A stretch of DNA of 64,000 bases. Origin: JAWPMT01 sp965215825. Its GTDB lineage: Bacteria; Bacteroidota; Bacteroidia; Cytophagales; Cyclobacteriaceae. Under the pieces are notes generated by a model. The model was not told the DNA's origin. It worked only from the letters and a program-made list of their open reading frames with translations, and ran no database searches. Positions 7,968-16,379 of the stretch are shown here, one piece after another. The position numbers and the translations under genes are program-made. The DNA lies in the NCBI GenBank assembly GCA_965215825.1, contig CBDCEM010000003.1, positions 3,968,001 to 4,032,000 of the forward strand. Reading direction: 5' to 3'. How positions within the stretch are numbered: the stretch's first letter is position 1; each line of letters begins with the position of its first letter.

Positions 7968-9893
7968 ATGTTTATAAAAATACAATTATCCTGTTTGGGT
8001 TTCTTAATCCAACTGGCACTCTTTGCTCAGGATAGAGCCGCTCTGGATGGAGCCGCTCTGGATAGAGGATTCAAACTTGTCAAGTCTTCCTCAGCGGATC
8101 ACCTGGAGGTCTTTTATGAAAATAGTCACGCACTGGTCATTGGCAATAGTAATTACACAGAAGGGTGGCCAGATTTGCCGGGAGTATATAATGACTTACA
8201 TCAAATTTCTCAGGCCCTCACTAATGCCGGTTTTCAGGTGGAAAAAGTGCATAACCTGTCAAAAGAAGAAATCGATAGCGCCTTTTCGGCTTTCATATTG
8301 AAATATGGAAAATCAGTCAATAATAGGTTATTGTTCTATTTCGCTGGACATGGACACACGATTGGCACCAACTATGGAGACAAGTTAGGTTATATCGTCC
8401 CCGCCAATGCTCCAGACCCAAGTGAAGATGCCATGGCTTTTCAAAGTAAGGCCATGGAAATGGCGCAAATTGAAATCTACGCCAAACGGATCGAATCGAA
8501 ACATGCGTTATTTGTTTTTGACGCTTGCTTCTCTGGCTCACTATTTGGCACTTCCAGGGCCATTCCTGAGGTAATCTCTTACAAAACACGTCAACCTGTC
8601 AGGCAATTCATTACGAGTGGAAATGAGAATGAAGAAGTTCCCGACGAAAGTATATTTCGGAAGCAATTTATTGAGGCCATCTCATCACCCGTCGCAGATT
8701 TAAATGAGGACGGTTTCCTGACTGGAACAGAATTAGGTCGTTTCCTTCAAGCCTCCGTGATCAATTATAGCCGTGGCGCTCAGCATCCCCAATACGGTAA
8801 AATCAATAATCCGGCACTTAATCGCGGGGATTTCGTATTTAATCTGGGAAATAGCTCCACAAACCAGCCTAAAACCCGATCCATCTCCGTGAATAGTGTA
8901 GGTTCGATATCCTTGTCCAGTGAGCTCGGTGGCGACTTGTACATCGACGGACGGCTACTGACCCCTATCCGCAGTTTTACAAAAATTCCCATTGATGATA
9001 TCACTCCGGGCCTCCATACATTTGAAGTGCGAGGGATAGAAAATTGGAAAGCCGATATCACCATCATAGCTGACTCCACCATCAATATCAATGTTTTATC
9101 GAAGGTTGTTTCAGATGAAAACAACTCCTTCGTGGACTTGACTTTCGTTCGCGGTGGCACCTTCCCCATGGGGAACGAATCAGAGTCAGGCGATGCCGAT
9201 GAGTCTCCCATACACTTTATAACCCTCAATGACTTTGAGATCAGCACCTTCGAAATTACTGTAAGCCAATTTAGGGCTTTTGTGTTGGCAACAGGCTATC
9301 GGACTGAGACTGAAACAGATGGTTGGGCCTGGGGACGGGATGGAGAATCGTGGGTCAAAAAGCAGGGTCTTTGCTGGAAATACAACGCTGAAGGAGAAAA
9401 AGCGGCCAATAATCAACCGGTTGCGTTTGTCAGCTGGAATGATTGTCAGGCTTTTACCCGCTGGATTTCAGACATGTCCGGTGAAACTTTTCGCCTGCCA
9501 ACTGAGGCCGAATGGGAATATGCCGCCAGAGGGGGAATTCATTCAACAGACTATTTGTATGCTGGTGGCAATCAAGCAAGTGAGTTAGGTTGGTTTAGTT
9601 CCAATAGCGCAATGGGTATGCAGACTGTTGGGCAAAAAGCGGGCAACGAATTATTTCTTCATGACATGTCCGGCAACCTCTGGGAGTGGTGCCAGGATTG
9701 GTATGGCGCAAGGTATTATGACCAAAGCTTGTCCAGTAATCCTTCAGGCAGTCTCAAAGGCGAATACAAAGTTCTCCGAGGTGGCTCCTGGAAGAATAAT
9801 GAGCGTAGCGGACGGATTACCAACCGACATAAAAACAGGCCCAATGAAAGAGATGGTTTTACAGGTTTCAGGGTAGTAAGGCAAAGCTTTTGA
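7968..9893 (+). CDS. Exported caspase-like protein with PEGA-like and SUMF1 domains
   Basis: A 641-residue protein. I chose ATG 7968 because MFIKIQLSCLGFLIQLALFAQ is a signal peptide; eight extra codons upstream would bury it. A C14 caspase-like domain follows (HALVIGNSNY, then FAGHGH with His128 and FDACFSGS with Cys187), so the catalytic pair is intact. Next is a PEGA-like beta domain (about 305-375; GDLYIDG, ITPGLHTFEV) and a SUMF1/formylglycine-generating-enzyme fold (VRGGTFPMGN, RLPTEAEWEYAARGG, GNLWEWCQDW, LRGGSW). The GGSW end lacks the paired cysteines of true formylglycine-generating enzymes, so this domain probably binds rather than catalyses. A close paralogue starts one base after the stop. 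The substrate is unknown. Confidence 0.88.
   Translation: MFIKIQLSCLGFLIQLALFAQDRAALDGAALDRGFKLVKSSSADHLEVFYENSHALVIGNSNYTEGWPDLPGVYNDLHQISQALTNAGFQVEKVHNLSKEEIDSAFSAFILKYGKSVNNRLLFYFAGHGHTIGTNYGDKLGYIVPANAPDPSEDAMAFQSKAMEMAQIEIYAKRIESKHALFVFDACFSGSLFGTSRAIPEVISYKTRQPVRQFITSGNENEEVPDESIFRKQFIEAISSPVADLNEDGFLTGTELGRFLQASVINYSRGAQHPQYGKINNPALNRGDFVFNLGNSSTNQPKTRSISVNSVGSISLSSELGGDLYIDGRLLTPIRSFTKIPIDDITPGLHTFEVRGIENWKADITIIADSTININVLSKVVSDENNSFVDLTFVRGGTFPMGNESESGDADESPIHFITLNDFEISTFEITVSQFRAFVLATGYRTETETDGWAWGRDGESWVKKQGLCWKYNAEGEKAANNQPVAFVSWNDCQAFTRWISDMSGETFRLPTEAEWEYAARGGIHSTDYLYAGGNQASELGWFSSNSAMGMQTVGQKAGNELFLHDMSGNLWEWCQDWYGARYYDQSLSSNPSGSLKGEYKVLRGGSWKNNERSGRITNRHKNRPNERDGFTGFRVVRQSF
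8035..8064 (+). repeat. Perfect 15-bp tandem duplication
   Basis: Two adjacent copies of gagccgctctggat plus one base (g, then a), in frame inside the caspase gene just after its signal peptide. It encodes RAALDGAALD. The linker location suggests harmless slippage. Confidence 0.8.
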
Positions 9894-9894
9894 T

Positions 9895-11781
9895 ATGTTG
9901 AATCGTTGGATAAAGTTTTTGAGTTTTCTTCTCCTGTTCTCTATCAGTCGCGCGCAGGAATCAGGAGATTCACTGCTATCAGGCATGTATCTGGAAAGTC
10001 ATGCGTTGCTGATTGGAAACTCCAATTATCGTACTGTTTGGCCAAAACTCCCGGGTGTTGAACAAGATCTTTATTCCATAAAAGAAGTATTAGAACTCCA
10101 TGGCTTCGAAGTATCTATGGGCCTGGATTATACCAAAATACAAATGGATAGCGCTTACACCGCTTTCATAGCAGCTCATGGGAATTCAATAGAAAATCGG
10201 TTACTCTTTTACTATGCCGGCCACGGTGAAACTGTTCATACTTCCTACGGTGAGGCCCTCAGTTATTTGGTACCTATAGATGCACCTGGACCCGATAAGC
10301 GTGTGGGAGATTTCCAGGGCAAATCCATGGAATTGACACAGGTAGAAATCTATGCAAAAAGACTCCAAAGCAAGCATGCCCTGTTTTTATTCGATGCGTG
10401 TTTCGCTGGAAGTATATTTGGTAAATCGCGAGCCCTCGACCAGTCTTTGATGTACCAACTGAGTCAGCCTGTAAGACAATTCATCACCAGTGGCGATGCG
10501 GATGAAACAGTACCGGATGAAAGTATTTTCCGTCGGGAATTGGTACGAGCACTCCAAGGTTCTGTGGCTGATGAGAATAATGACGGATTTCTGTCCGGCT
10601 CGGAATTAGGTACTTTTCTACAAGATCAGGTTGTGGAAAAAACAAACGGCACACAGCACCCTCAATTTGGCAAAATACGTAATCCGGCACTCGACAAGGG
10701 GGATTTTTTCTTTTTCCTGGATCCGAAAATGAAAACATTGACTACCCGTTCTATCATCAATCCTCGTATTGGTGAAATAGCTGCTTTAGAACGATACGGA
10801 AGCCTGGAGATAAAATCAGAATTGAAAGGTCGTTTGCTATTAGATGGTCAGGAGCTAACCAAAATAGCGTCTAACAAGCCCATCTATCTGGACGAGTTAC
10901 TATCTGGGAAATATGATCTCAACTTAATCGGGGAAAAGAACTGGAAAGGCACAGTCTACATAGAGGCAGGCCAAATGACATCTATCTACATCCATCCCTA
11001 TATCAACAAAGCTCGTCGGAACTTGTTTATGCCCATGACTTATGTTGAGGCCGGTCAATTTGAGATGGGTGATTCCAATGGTATGCCTGATCAAAAACCT
11101 GTACACCGGGTAACACTTACTGATTATGAGATTGGCACTTATGAAGTGACCGTTGGTCAATTCAAGCAATTTGTAGATAGTACTGACTATCTAACGGAAC
11201 TGGAGCAGAATTCCGGAACTCACCTGATATTAGATCGGGAAAAGGGATTACTCAAAGCAAACGAACTCAACTGGCGGTACGGACCAGATGGGAAACTAGT
11301 GACCGACATGCAAAAACCGGTGGTATTCGTCACGTGGAACGACGCAATGGCTTTTGCCAGATGGATGTCTGAAACCTTTGAAGGGTCTTTCCGGTTACCC
11401 ACGGAGGCTGAGTGGGAATTTGCTGCAAAGGGAGGAATCAGAAATAAAAATGTGGTTTTTGACAGTATCGGGTTAGTTAACATGCCCAAGTTTCATCGAC
11501 TGTTACGAATAGGCGATCGAAACGCGGCGCCCAATGAATTGGGAATTTTCCATATGGCGGATGGTTTGTCTGAATGGTGCCTGGACTGGTATGATAAAAG
11601 TTACTATCGTCGTGCTTCTAAAAATGAACCTATGGGTCCAAATCATGGAGAAATGAAAGTGATCCGAGGTGACTCCTGGATCACTGACAGGAAAGAAGAT
11701 AAGCTTACCCATCGCAAGAGAACATCTCCGAATCTTTGTAGCTTCTCAGATGGGTTTCGAGTAGTGAGGATTCTTGAATAA
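9895..11781 (+). CDS. Second exported caspase-like protein with PEGA-like and SUMF1 domains
   Basis: A 628-residue paralogue of the preceding gene, starting one base after its stop, so the two form one transcription unit. A signal peptide (MLNRWIKFLSFLLLFSISRAQ) is followed by a caspase-like domain with His110 (YYAGHGE) and Cys169 (FDACFAGS), a PEGA-like region (GRLLLDGQEL, LLSGKYDLNLIG) and a SUMF1 fold (VEAGQFEMGDSNG, RLPTEAEWEFAAKGG, LSEWCLDWY). The terminal GGSW motif has changed to GDSW, and the lectin-like tail differs strongly from its sister while the caspase part is well conserved. That is the pattern expected if the C-terminal domains recognise different targets. Both proteins would act outside the cytoplasm. 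Confidence 0.87.
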   Translation: MLNRWIKFLSFLLLFSISRAQESGDSLLSGMYLESHALLIGNSNYRTVWPKLPGVEQDLYSIKEVLELHGFEVSMGLDYTKIQMDSAYTAFIAAHGNSIENRLLFYYAGHGETVHTSYGEALSYLVPIDAPGPDKRVGDFQGKSMELTQVEIYAKRLQSKHALFLFDACFAGSIFGKSRALDQSLMYQLSQPVRQFITSGDADETVPDESIFRRELVRALQGSVADENNDGFLSGSELGTFLQDQVVEKTNGTQHPQFGKIRNPALDKGDFFFFLDPKMKTLTTRSIINPRIGEIAALERYGSLEIKSELKGRLLLDGQELTKIASNKPIYLDELLSGKYDLNLIGEKNWKGTVYIEAGQMTSIYIHPYINKARRNLFMPMTYVEAGQFEMGDSNGMPDQKPVHRVTLTDYEIGTYEVTVGQFKQFVDSTDYLTELEQNSGTHLILDREKGLLKANELNWRYGPDGKLVTDMQKPVVFVTWNDAMAFARWMSETFEGSFRLPTEAEWEFAAKGGIRNKNVVFDSIGLVNMPKFHRLLRIGDRNAAPNELGIFHMADGLSEWCLDWYDKSYYRRASKNEPMGPNHGEMKVIRGDSWITDRKEDKLTHRKRTSPNLCSFSDGFRVVRILE

Positions 11782-11863
11782 TCATAAAAAAGGCTCCCCG
11801 GTTACCTGGAAAGGCTCATGATGAAGAGGCGGTTTTGTCTATAGCTCCTTCCTATAAACTCAC

Positions 11864-13123
11864 TTACTGCTGGGTATTTGCATAAAATTGAAAAGCAATG
11901 AAGCCATAGACCAGCCAATCAAAACCCGCAATGGCTAAGCCGGGAAGAATCAAGGAACATAAGAGAATTAAAACAAAGGCTATCCCGAAAATCATCCCCA
12001 CCGTTCTGAGGTTGCGCCTACTTCTTTCAAGAATTGCGTTCTCAATAGCGCTTACCACCACCGTCATTGAGATTCCAAAGCAAAGGAGGTAAAATCCGAA
12101 ATTATTCCAGAACACCTCATCACCAATCAAAAAAATACATAGACCTATGAAAGATATCCCCAGCAGTATGGCCGAGAGGTTAGCTACCTTAATGTCCTGT
12201 TCATCTAACAGGTATTTACCAAAGGTGTGAAACCGCAGGAAAATATTGGATATTGGCCCTATTATCCAAGTCGAAACCGCGAAGAACAGGTAAGCATATA
12301 TGACTACATCTGCTACAGGTCTTAAAACTCCCAAATCGGAAGTGTAGGCGTTTAATACCTGAATCAGGAGGTACCCAATAATTACTACCGCCCAACGAGC
12401 ACCAGGTTTAAGACCTTGCATCCAAAATATATATTTCAGAAATAATCGGTAATAAACATTAGTCGACTTGATGGCATGCATCATACCGGACTTGGCATAC
12501 TCGTTATTAGGGTCCAGTCTTAAGGCCTCACGGAAATATTTTTTGGCAGCTCCAACATTTCCCTTTTCCAACTCTCCAAACCCCACAGTGGCATGCGTAT
12601 GAGGATTCATTGGATTACTCTTAAGCGCCTGCATATCTGCCGCTACGCCCTCTTCCTTTCGCCCTAATTTGAGCAATGACCGGCTTCTTTGATTAAGACA
12701 TGCTTCATTTTGAGCATCAATTTCTAACCCTGTATTCGCAGCGGCAAGGGCTTCTTCAAATCTGCCCTCTTCGAAATGTATCATGGAAACTGACGCGTGG
12801 GCTTCCACGAACATTGGGTTAAAACTCAAAGCACTATTAAAGAACGTTAGTGCTTTCTTTCTTTTTCCAAGCTGGACGAGCGTCACACCTTTTAGATATA
12901 AGGCTATGACATCTGTCGCATCTAATTTTAAAATACTGTCTACAACAGCATCCGCTTTCTCATCTTGTCCAAGCCCCAGGTGCGTTTGTACGAGTATCGT
13001 TAGCGCACGCGAATCTTCTGGGTTCGATGCCAGATAACTCTCGATTTCTTTTTTTGCTTCGCCAAATCTATCTTGATTAATAAGATATTCCGCTCGACGA
13101 AGGTATCCTTCAGTCTCCATCAT
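11864..13123 (-). CDS. TPR protein with C-terminal membrane domain
   Basis: A 419-residue protein. The first half is tetratricopeptide repeats (for example ALYLKGVTLVQLGKRKKALT, ALSFNPMFVEAHASVSMIHF, ALRLDPNNEYA). From about residue 245 there are five or so hydrophobic segments (VVIIGYLLIQVL, VVIYAYLFFAVSTWIIG, LSAILLGISFIGLCIFLIG, LIYGFIAFQFYA-type end), so it sits in the inner membrane with a cytoplasmic repeat arm. It begins 7 bp after an AAA ATPase gene that also has TPRs, and the two are surely co-expressed. A membrane scaffold for that ATPase is my inference. Start MMETEG could be either Met. Confidence 0.8.
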   Translation of the reverse strand: MMETEGYLRRAEYLINQDRFGEAKKEIESYLASNPEDSRALTILVQTHLGLGQDEKADAVVDSILKLDATDVIALYLKGVTLVQLGKRKKALTFFNSALSFNPMFVEAHASVSMIHFEEGRFEEALAAANTGLEIDAQNEACLNQRSRSLLKLGRKEEGVAADMQALKSNPMNPHTHATVGFGELEKGNVGAAKKYFREALRLDPNNEYAKSGMMHAIKSTNVYYRLFLKYIFWMQGLKPGARWAVVIIGYLLIQVLNAYTSDLGVLRPVADVVIYAYLFFAVSTWIIGPISNIFLRFHTFGKYLLDEQDIKVANLSAILLGISFIGLCIFLIGDEVFWNNFGFYLLCFGISMTVVVSAIENAILERSRRNLRTVGMIFGIAFVLILLCSLILPGLAIAGFDWLVYGFIAFQFYANTQQ

Positions 13124-13130
13124 TTTGGTA

Positions 13131-14456
13131 CTATTTTTCTATTTTGAGGTAGCTCAGGATTTCATCATAGATACCTGCATCATTAGCATACAAAGCATAG
13201 TTTTTGGCGGTTTGAAACCACTCTTTGGTACTAGGTCGCATCGATTTCATAGCAGAAATGATACTTTTTGTTGTTAATGGTGAGGGGCGACCTTTCTTAA
13301 TGGCCTCTTGCAATTTTGCCTCGATTGCGACATCTATACAAGCGTTAATATCTGCTCCTGAATAACCCTCAGAAAGCTTAGCGAGCTTATTATAGTCCAG
13401 GTCCTCTGTTGGCTTTTCCGCCAAATTAATCTTAAAAATTTCTAACCGACTAGCTATAGAAGGCGGCTGAACAAAAATCAATCGATCGAACCGACCTGGT
13501 CTTCTAAAAGCAGCATCCAGATGCCAAGGAGCATTGGTTGCTCCTATGACTAAAATACCCTCATTATCACTTGAGATACCGTCCAATTCTGACAAAAACT
13601 GATTGATCAGATTTCGAGCACCGCTAGACCGAAGATCATGTCGATTAGCTCCCAAAGCATCCACCTCATCGAAAAAAAGCACACAAGGCGACATAGCTCT
13701 GGCCTTTTCAAAGATCATATTGAGCTTTTTCTCACTTTGACCAATGTACATATCCAGAATTTCATCTATTCCTACTGAAATAAACTCTGCTTCTATTTCA
13801 CCAGCAGTAGCTTTTGACAAGTAGGTTTTTCCACATCCCGGAGGTCCATAAAATAAAATACCACCTCCTATCTTTTTTCCGTAGGATTTGTACAGTTCGG
13901 TATGCTTCAGTGGATGAATTATTTTTAATTCTATTTGCTCCTTCTCATGTTCCATACCCCCGACATCCTTGAAGGTGACTGTATCCTTCTTACCGAATAG
14001 CTTATTTTCTACCTGATCGGAAAAAGACTCGGATACTTCTTCATTGGATTGAGATAGAGGCGAAATGGTCAATTTTGATTCCAAATTAGCATCTTCAAAG
14101 CTCGGCGAAATCGCCTTTATCTTGTGAAAGGTGTCTACCGCATCATTCACATGATTTTCCGCAATTTGAATCTTACAAATTAGGGTTAGGGCTTCTACAT
14201 TTTCGGGATTGTGTTGGAGCAGTTCTTCTAAAATCACCAAAGCAGTACTGTACGCTTCCTGACCATAGTAACTAGTAGCCAATCCTAATTTCGCCGCCCC
14301 ATCATTCGGTTTCTGAGCAAGAAACGTCAGGCACTCCATCTGAAGTTCATCCCAAAATTCATACTTTGTTAAAGTATCCAATAAGATTTTGTGAAGGTAT
14401 TGATTGTCCGGAGAAGCTGCCAATGCTTCTCTCAGCTTTATGATATGGTCGTTCAT
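13131..14456 (-). CDS. TPR-AAA ATPase (Cdc48-like AAA module)
   Basis: A 441-residue protein with N-terminal TPR-like helices (residues 1-125) and one classical AAA domain. Walker A is GPPGCGKT (204-211), Walker B is VLFFDEVD (259-266), sensor 1 is the GATN of VIGATNAP, and RRPGRFDR supplies the arginine fingers. The lead-in TFKDVGGMEHEKEQI is the usual Cdc48/FtsH-type entry. The C-terminal helical subdomain is present (GYSGADINACIDVAIEA). It has no protease domain, so it is a remodelling ATPase rather than FtsH. It is first in a two-gene unit with the TPR membrane protein. The unit converges on the caspase pair; a functional link is possible but unproven. Confidence 0.88.
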   Translation of the reverse strand: MNDHIIKLREALAASPDNQYLHKILLDTLTKYEFWDELQMECLTFLAQKPNDGAAKLGLATSYYGQEAYSTALVILEELLQHNPENVEALTLICKIQIAENHVNDAVDTFHKIKAISPSFEDANLESKLTISPLSQSNEEVSESFSDQVENKLFGKKDTVTFKDVGGMEHEKEQIELKIIHPLKHTELYKSYGKKIGGGILFYGPPGCGKTYLSKATAGEIEAEFISVGIDEILDMYIGQSEKKLNMIFEKARAMSPCVLFFDEVDALGANRHDLRSSGARNLINQFLSELDGISSDNEGILVIGATNAPWHLDAAFRRPGRFDRLIFVQPPSIASRLEIFKINLAEKPTEDLDYNKLAKLSEGYSGADINACIDVAIEAKLQEAIKKGRPSPLTTKSIISAMKSMRPSTKEWFQTAKNYALYANDAGIYDEILSYLKIEK

Positions 14457-14862
14457 ACCTCTTTAAATTTTCTCAGCATTTAAATCAAAACAGTTTTGAT
14501 CGTCGATGATTGAACTAAACGATATACCCTAAACATACTATCCAAATGAATTTTAGCTATTTTGATATCTTTTCGCTTACAGTCATGCTCCTACGGAGCG
14601 AATGGAATTTTAAAAATATATCATTTCAAAATACTAGTATCCAACTAATTCCGAAATTCGGCAATAAACTGATCCACTAATCTGCTCATTGACATTTGAG
14701 CATGTTCTCTGATATGAAAATTACTTTCCAATAACTCATTTTAGTTTTCCGCCGGCAATGATTGTGTGAAGAGCATGGCATCCTGACGAGTTCGAAGCAT
14801 TGAACCTGAATGTCACTAATACCGGGTTGATAAGTGCTACGATAACTGATTAAACCAGACTG
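14457..14862. other. Intergenic region, 406 bp
   Basis: AT-rich sequence between the start of the TPR-AAA gene and the stop of the next minus-strand gene. It must hold the promoter for the ATPase unit, but I cannot point to a convincing -33/-7 pair. The part near 14741-14800 has more coding-like composition and may be a decayed gene end. No RNA gene is apparent. Confidence 0.4.
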
Positions 14863-15759
14863 TCAATACCAAAATGCGCCGGCCTGGATCAGGGAATCGA
14901 ATGCCGTGGCTCCCCGGTCACTTAATGCCATTTTATCCCTGATCAATTGCGTCCCTATCGTATCGCGTTTATTCAGAAAATGCAAGTACTGAATATAAAG
15001 ACCTTTGCTCTGATTGTATTCCTCTTGAAGTACGGAACTAAATATCGGATCTCCAATGAGCATACTCATTTCAATACGCATCAAGCGGTACCAATCCCCC
15101 CTTCTATGTGAAACTGGCATTAATTCCAAAGCTTCTAATGCCTCTTGATAATTACCTCCGTCCTTAGCACTTTCATAAAGGAGCATGGCCCTATTGGCCT
15201 CTGCCCGTTCAGTCGAAAACGCATTGTATTTCGAATTGAGTTTCAGGTCATCAACAATGGATTCACTGAACCACTGATCGTTACGTATATTCTTATAATC
15301 CACCAACGCAGGTTTGTTATCGACCCATTCCACGCGGTATTTGAAAAACTCAAAGAAATCACTATCGGTAAGTAACAGGTTCAATTCAGAATAGCTATCA
15401 AAATGTTCAATAGACATGATCTCTAATTCTCCACCGTAATCGAAAATAGAGTTGACCATGGACAGATTACCTGATTTGATCATCATACGGATCTTGGATT
15501 TAAAAAGGTGTTCAAACACACTTTGTTGTGTTCTTGTAATCCCTCTTAATCTTTCTTTGAAACCTAAGTCACTCCACAATGCATTTATCAGATCATAATC
15601 ATAGTTATTTATGCTTGCCACCAATGCCTTGGAAGCTTTTTCGATCTCTAGTTTTTGAGTTGATGAAAGTCGAACAACTTCCGGCTCGCTTTGACAACCA
15701 AATAACGCAAATGCCAGTAATATTACCTGACGATAGACGGGTGTCTCTAATTGCTTCAT
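14863..15759 (-). CDS. Hypothetical lipoprotein
   Basis: A 298-residue protein that I cannot assign to a named family. The N-terminal hydrophobic run ends in ALFGC, a good lipobox, predicting a lipid-anchored envelope protein. The body is largely helical in appearance and charged, with a C-terminal part that resembles degenerate TPR-like helices (AMLLYESAKDGGNYQEALEAL). There is no catalytic motif. It lies in the same direction as the following small protein but about 65 bp away from it. It may be a sensor or structural lipoprotein; this is a guess. Confidence 0.65.
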   Translation of the reverse strand: MKQLETPVYRQVILLAFALFGCQSEPEVVRLSSTQKLEIEKASKALVASINNYDYDLINALWSDLGFKERLRGITRTQQSVFEHLFKSKIRMMIKSGNLSMVNSIFDYGGELEIMSIEHFDSYSELNLLLTDSDFFEFFKYRVEWVDNKPALVDYKNIRNDQWFSESIVDDLKLNSKYNAFSTERAEANRAMLLYESAKDGGNYQEALEALELMPVSHRRGDWYRLMRIEMSMLIGDPIFSSVLQEEYNQSKGLYIQYLHFLNKRDTIGTQLIRDKMALSDRGATAFDSLIQAGAFWY

Positions 15760-15824
15760 GTACTAAAAATAGGATCTATTGCACCCCATTGCAAATGCCT
15801 CGAATCATTAAGCAATTAACTGGC

Positions 15825-16268
15825 CTATCTCTCTACCCGATCCATGAAGAAACTGAATCCTTTGCCATCTGCTCCTAGTACTTCCACAAAAAGTCGATCA
15901 TCGGATTCGGGTTTGTAGCGGATTTTGACCGGGAAGTCATGTGCCGGGTTTTCAAATGAGAGTAGGTCCTTTTCTTCTAGGTTTAAGGTAAATGGAATGG
16001 AAGCGCCATCATTTTGATTGGGGACCGTGGCATAATAAACTGGTACTTGGCTCTCTAACTGAATCTTGAGCGTTTCTTTGATGAGTTTTTGCCCATCTTT
16101 CAACTTGTATCCATAACCCTTCAGTTCGGTTCCCTCCTTTTCCCAAACTTCAAAAGATTCACGGCCTTCTACTTTCCATTTGCCTTCCAGGGCATCAATG
16201 CTGACCTGGGCTGAAGTCAGAAGAGGTGCAAATAAAATAACTATGAAAAATGGCTTGACTCTACTCAT
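15825..16268 (-). CDS. Exported DUF6265-like protein
   Basis: A 147-residue protein with a signal peptide (MSRVKPFFIVILFAPLLTSAQ). The mature region has the lipocalin-like start LEGKWKVEGRESFEVWEK and the pattern FENPAHDFPVKIRY, which I associate with DUF6265. A second protein of the same general type is at 52.1 kb. The function of the family is unknown; a small beta-barrel binding a ligand is the usual guess. It is probably monocistronic, with an AT-rich leader before it. Confidence 0.7.
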   Translation of the reverse strand: MSRVKPFFIVILFAPLLTSAQVSIDALEGKWKVEGRESFEVWEKEGTELKGYGYKLKDGQKLIKETLKIQLESQVPVYYATVPNQNDGASIPFTLNLEEKDLLSFENPAHDFPVKIRYKPESDDRLFVEVLGADGKGFSFFMDRVER

Positions 16269-16379
16269 GATATGTTTTTAGTTGCGAACCTAAGGATGCG
16301 AAATAATTATGTATTGTAAAAAACCGACACATAAATAGCAAAGGGTGATTCGTGATGAGCGAATAGTCCTGTGTCGGGT

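Noticed and set aside
9781..9893. The SUMF1 tail of the first caspase gene resembles the variable region of diversity-generating retroelements (GGSW followed by N/R-rich codons).
   Set aside because: No reverse transcriptase, accessory gene or near-identical template repeat is visible in the window, and the paralogue tail is not an adenine-specific variant of it.
11788..11818. Possible terminator between the convergent caspase and TPR genes (aaaaaaggctcc...aaaggctc).
   Set aside because: The repeated ggctc units are direct, not inverted, so no stable stem forms.
14741..14800. Minus-strand 19-residue reading frame (MLRTRQDAMLFTQSLPAEN) with a protein-like composition.
   Set aside because: Too short, stops directly upstream, no recognised family. 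It may be a relic, but this cannot be supported.
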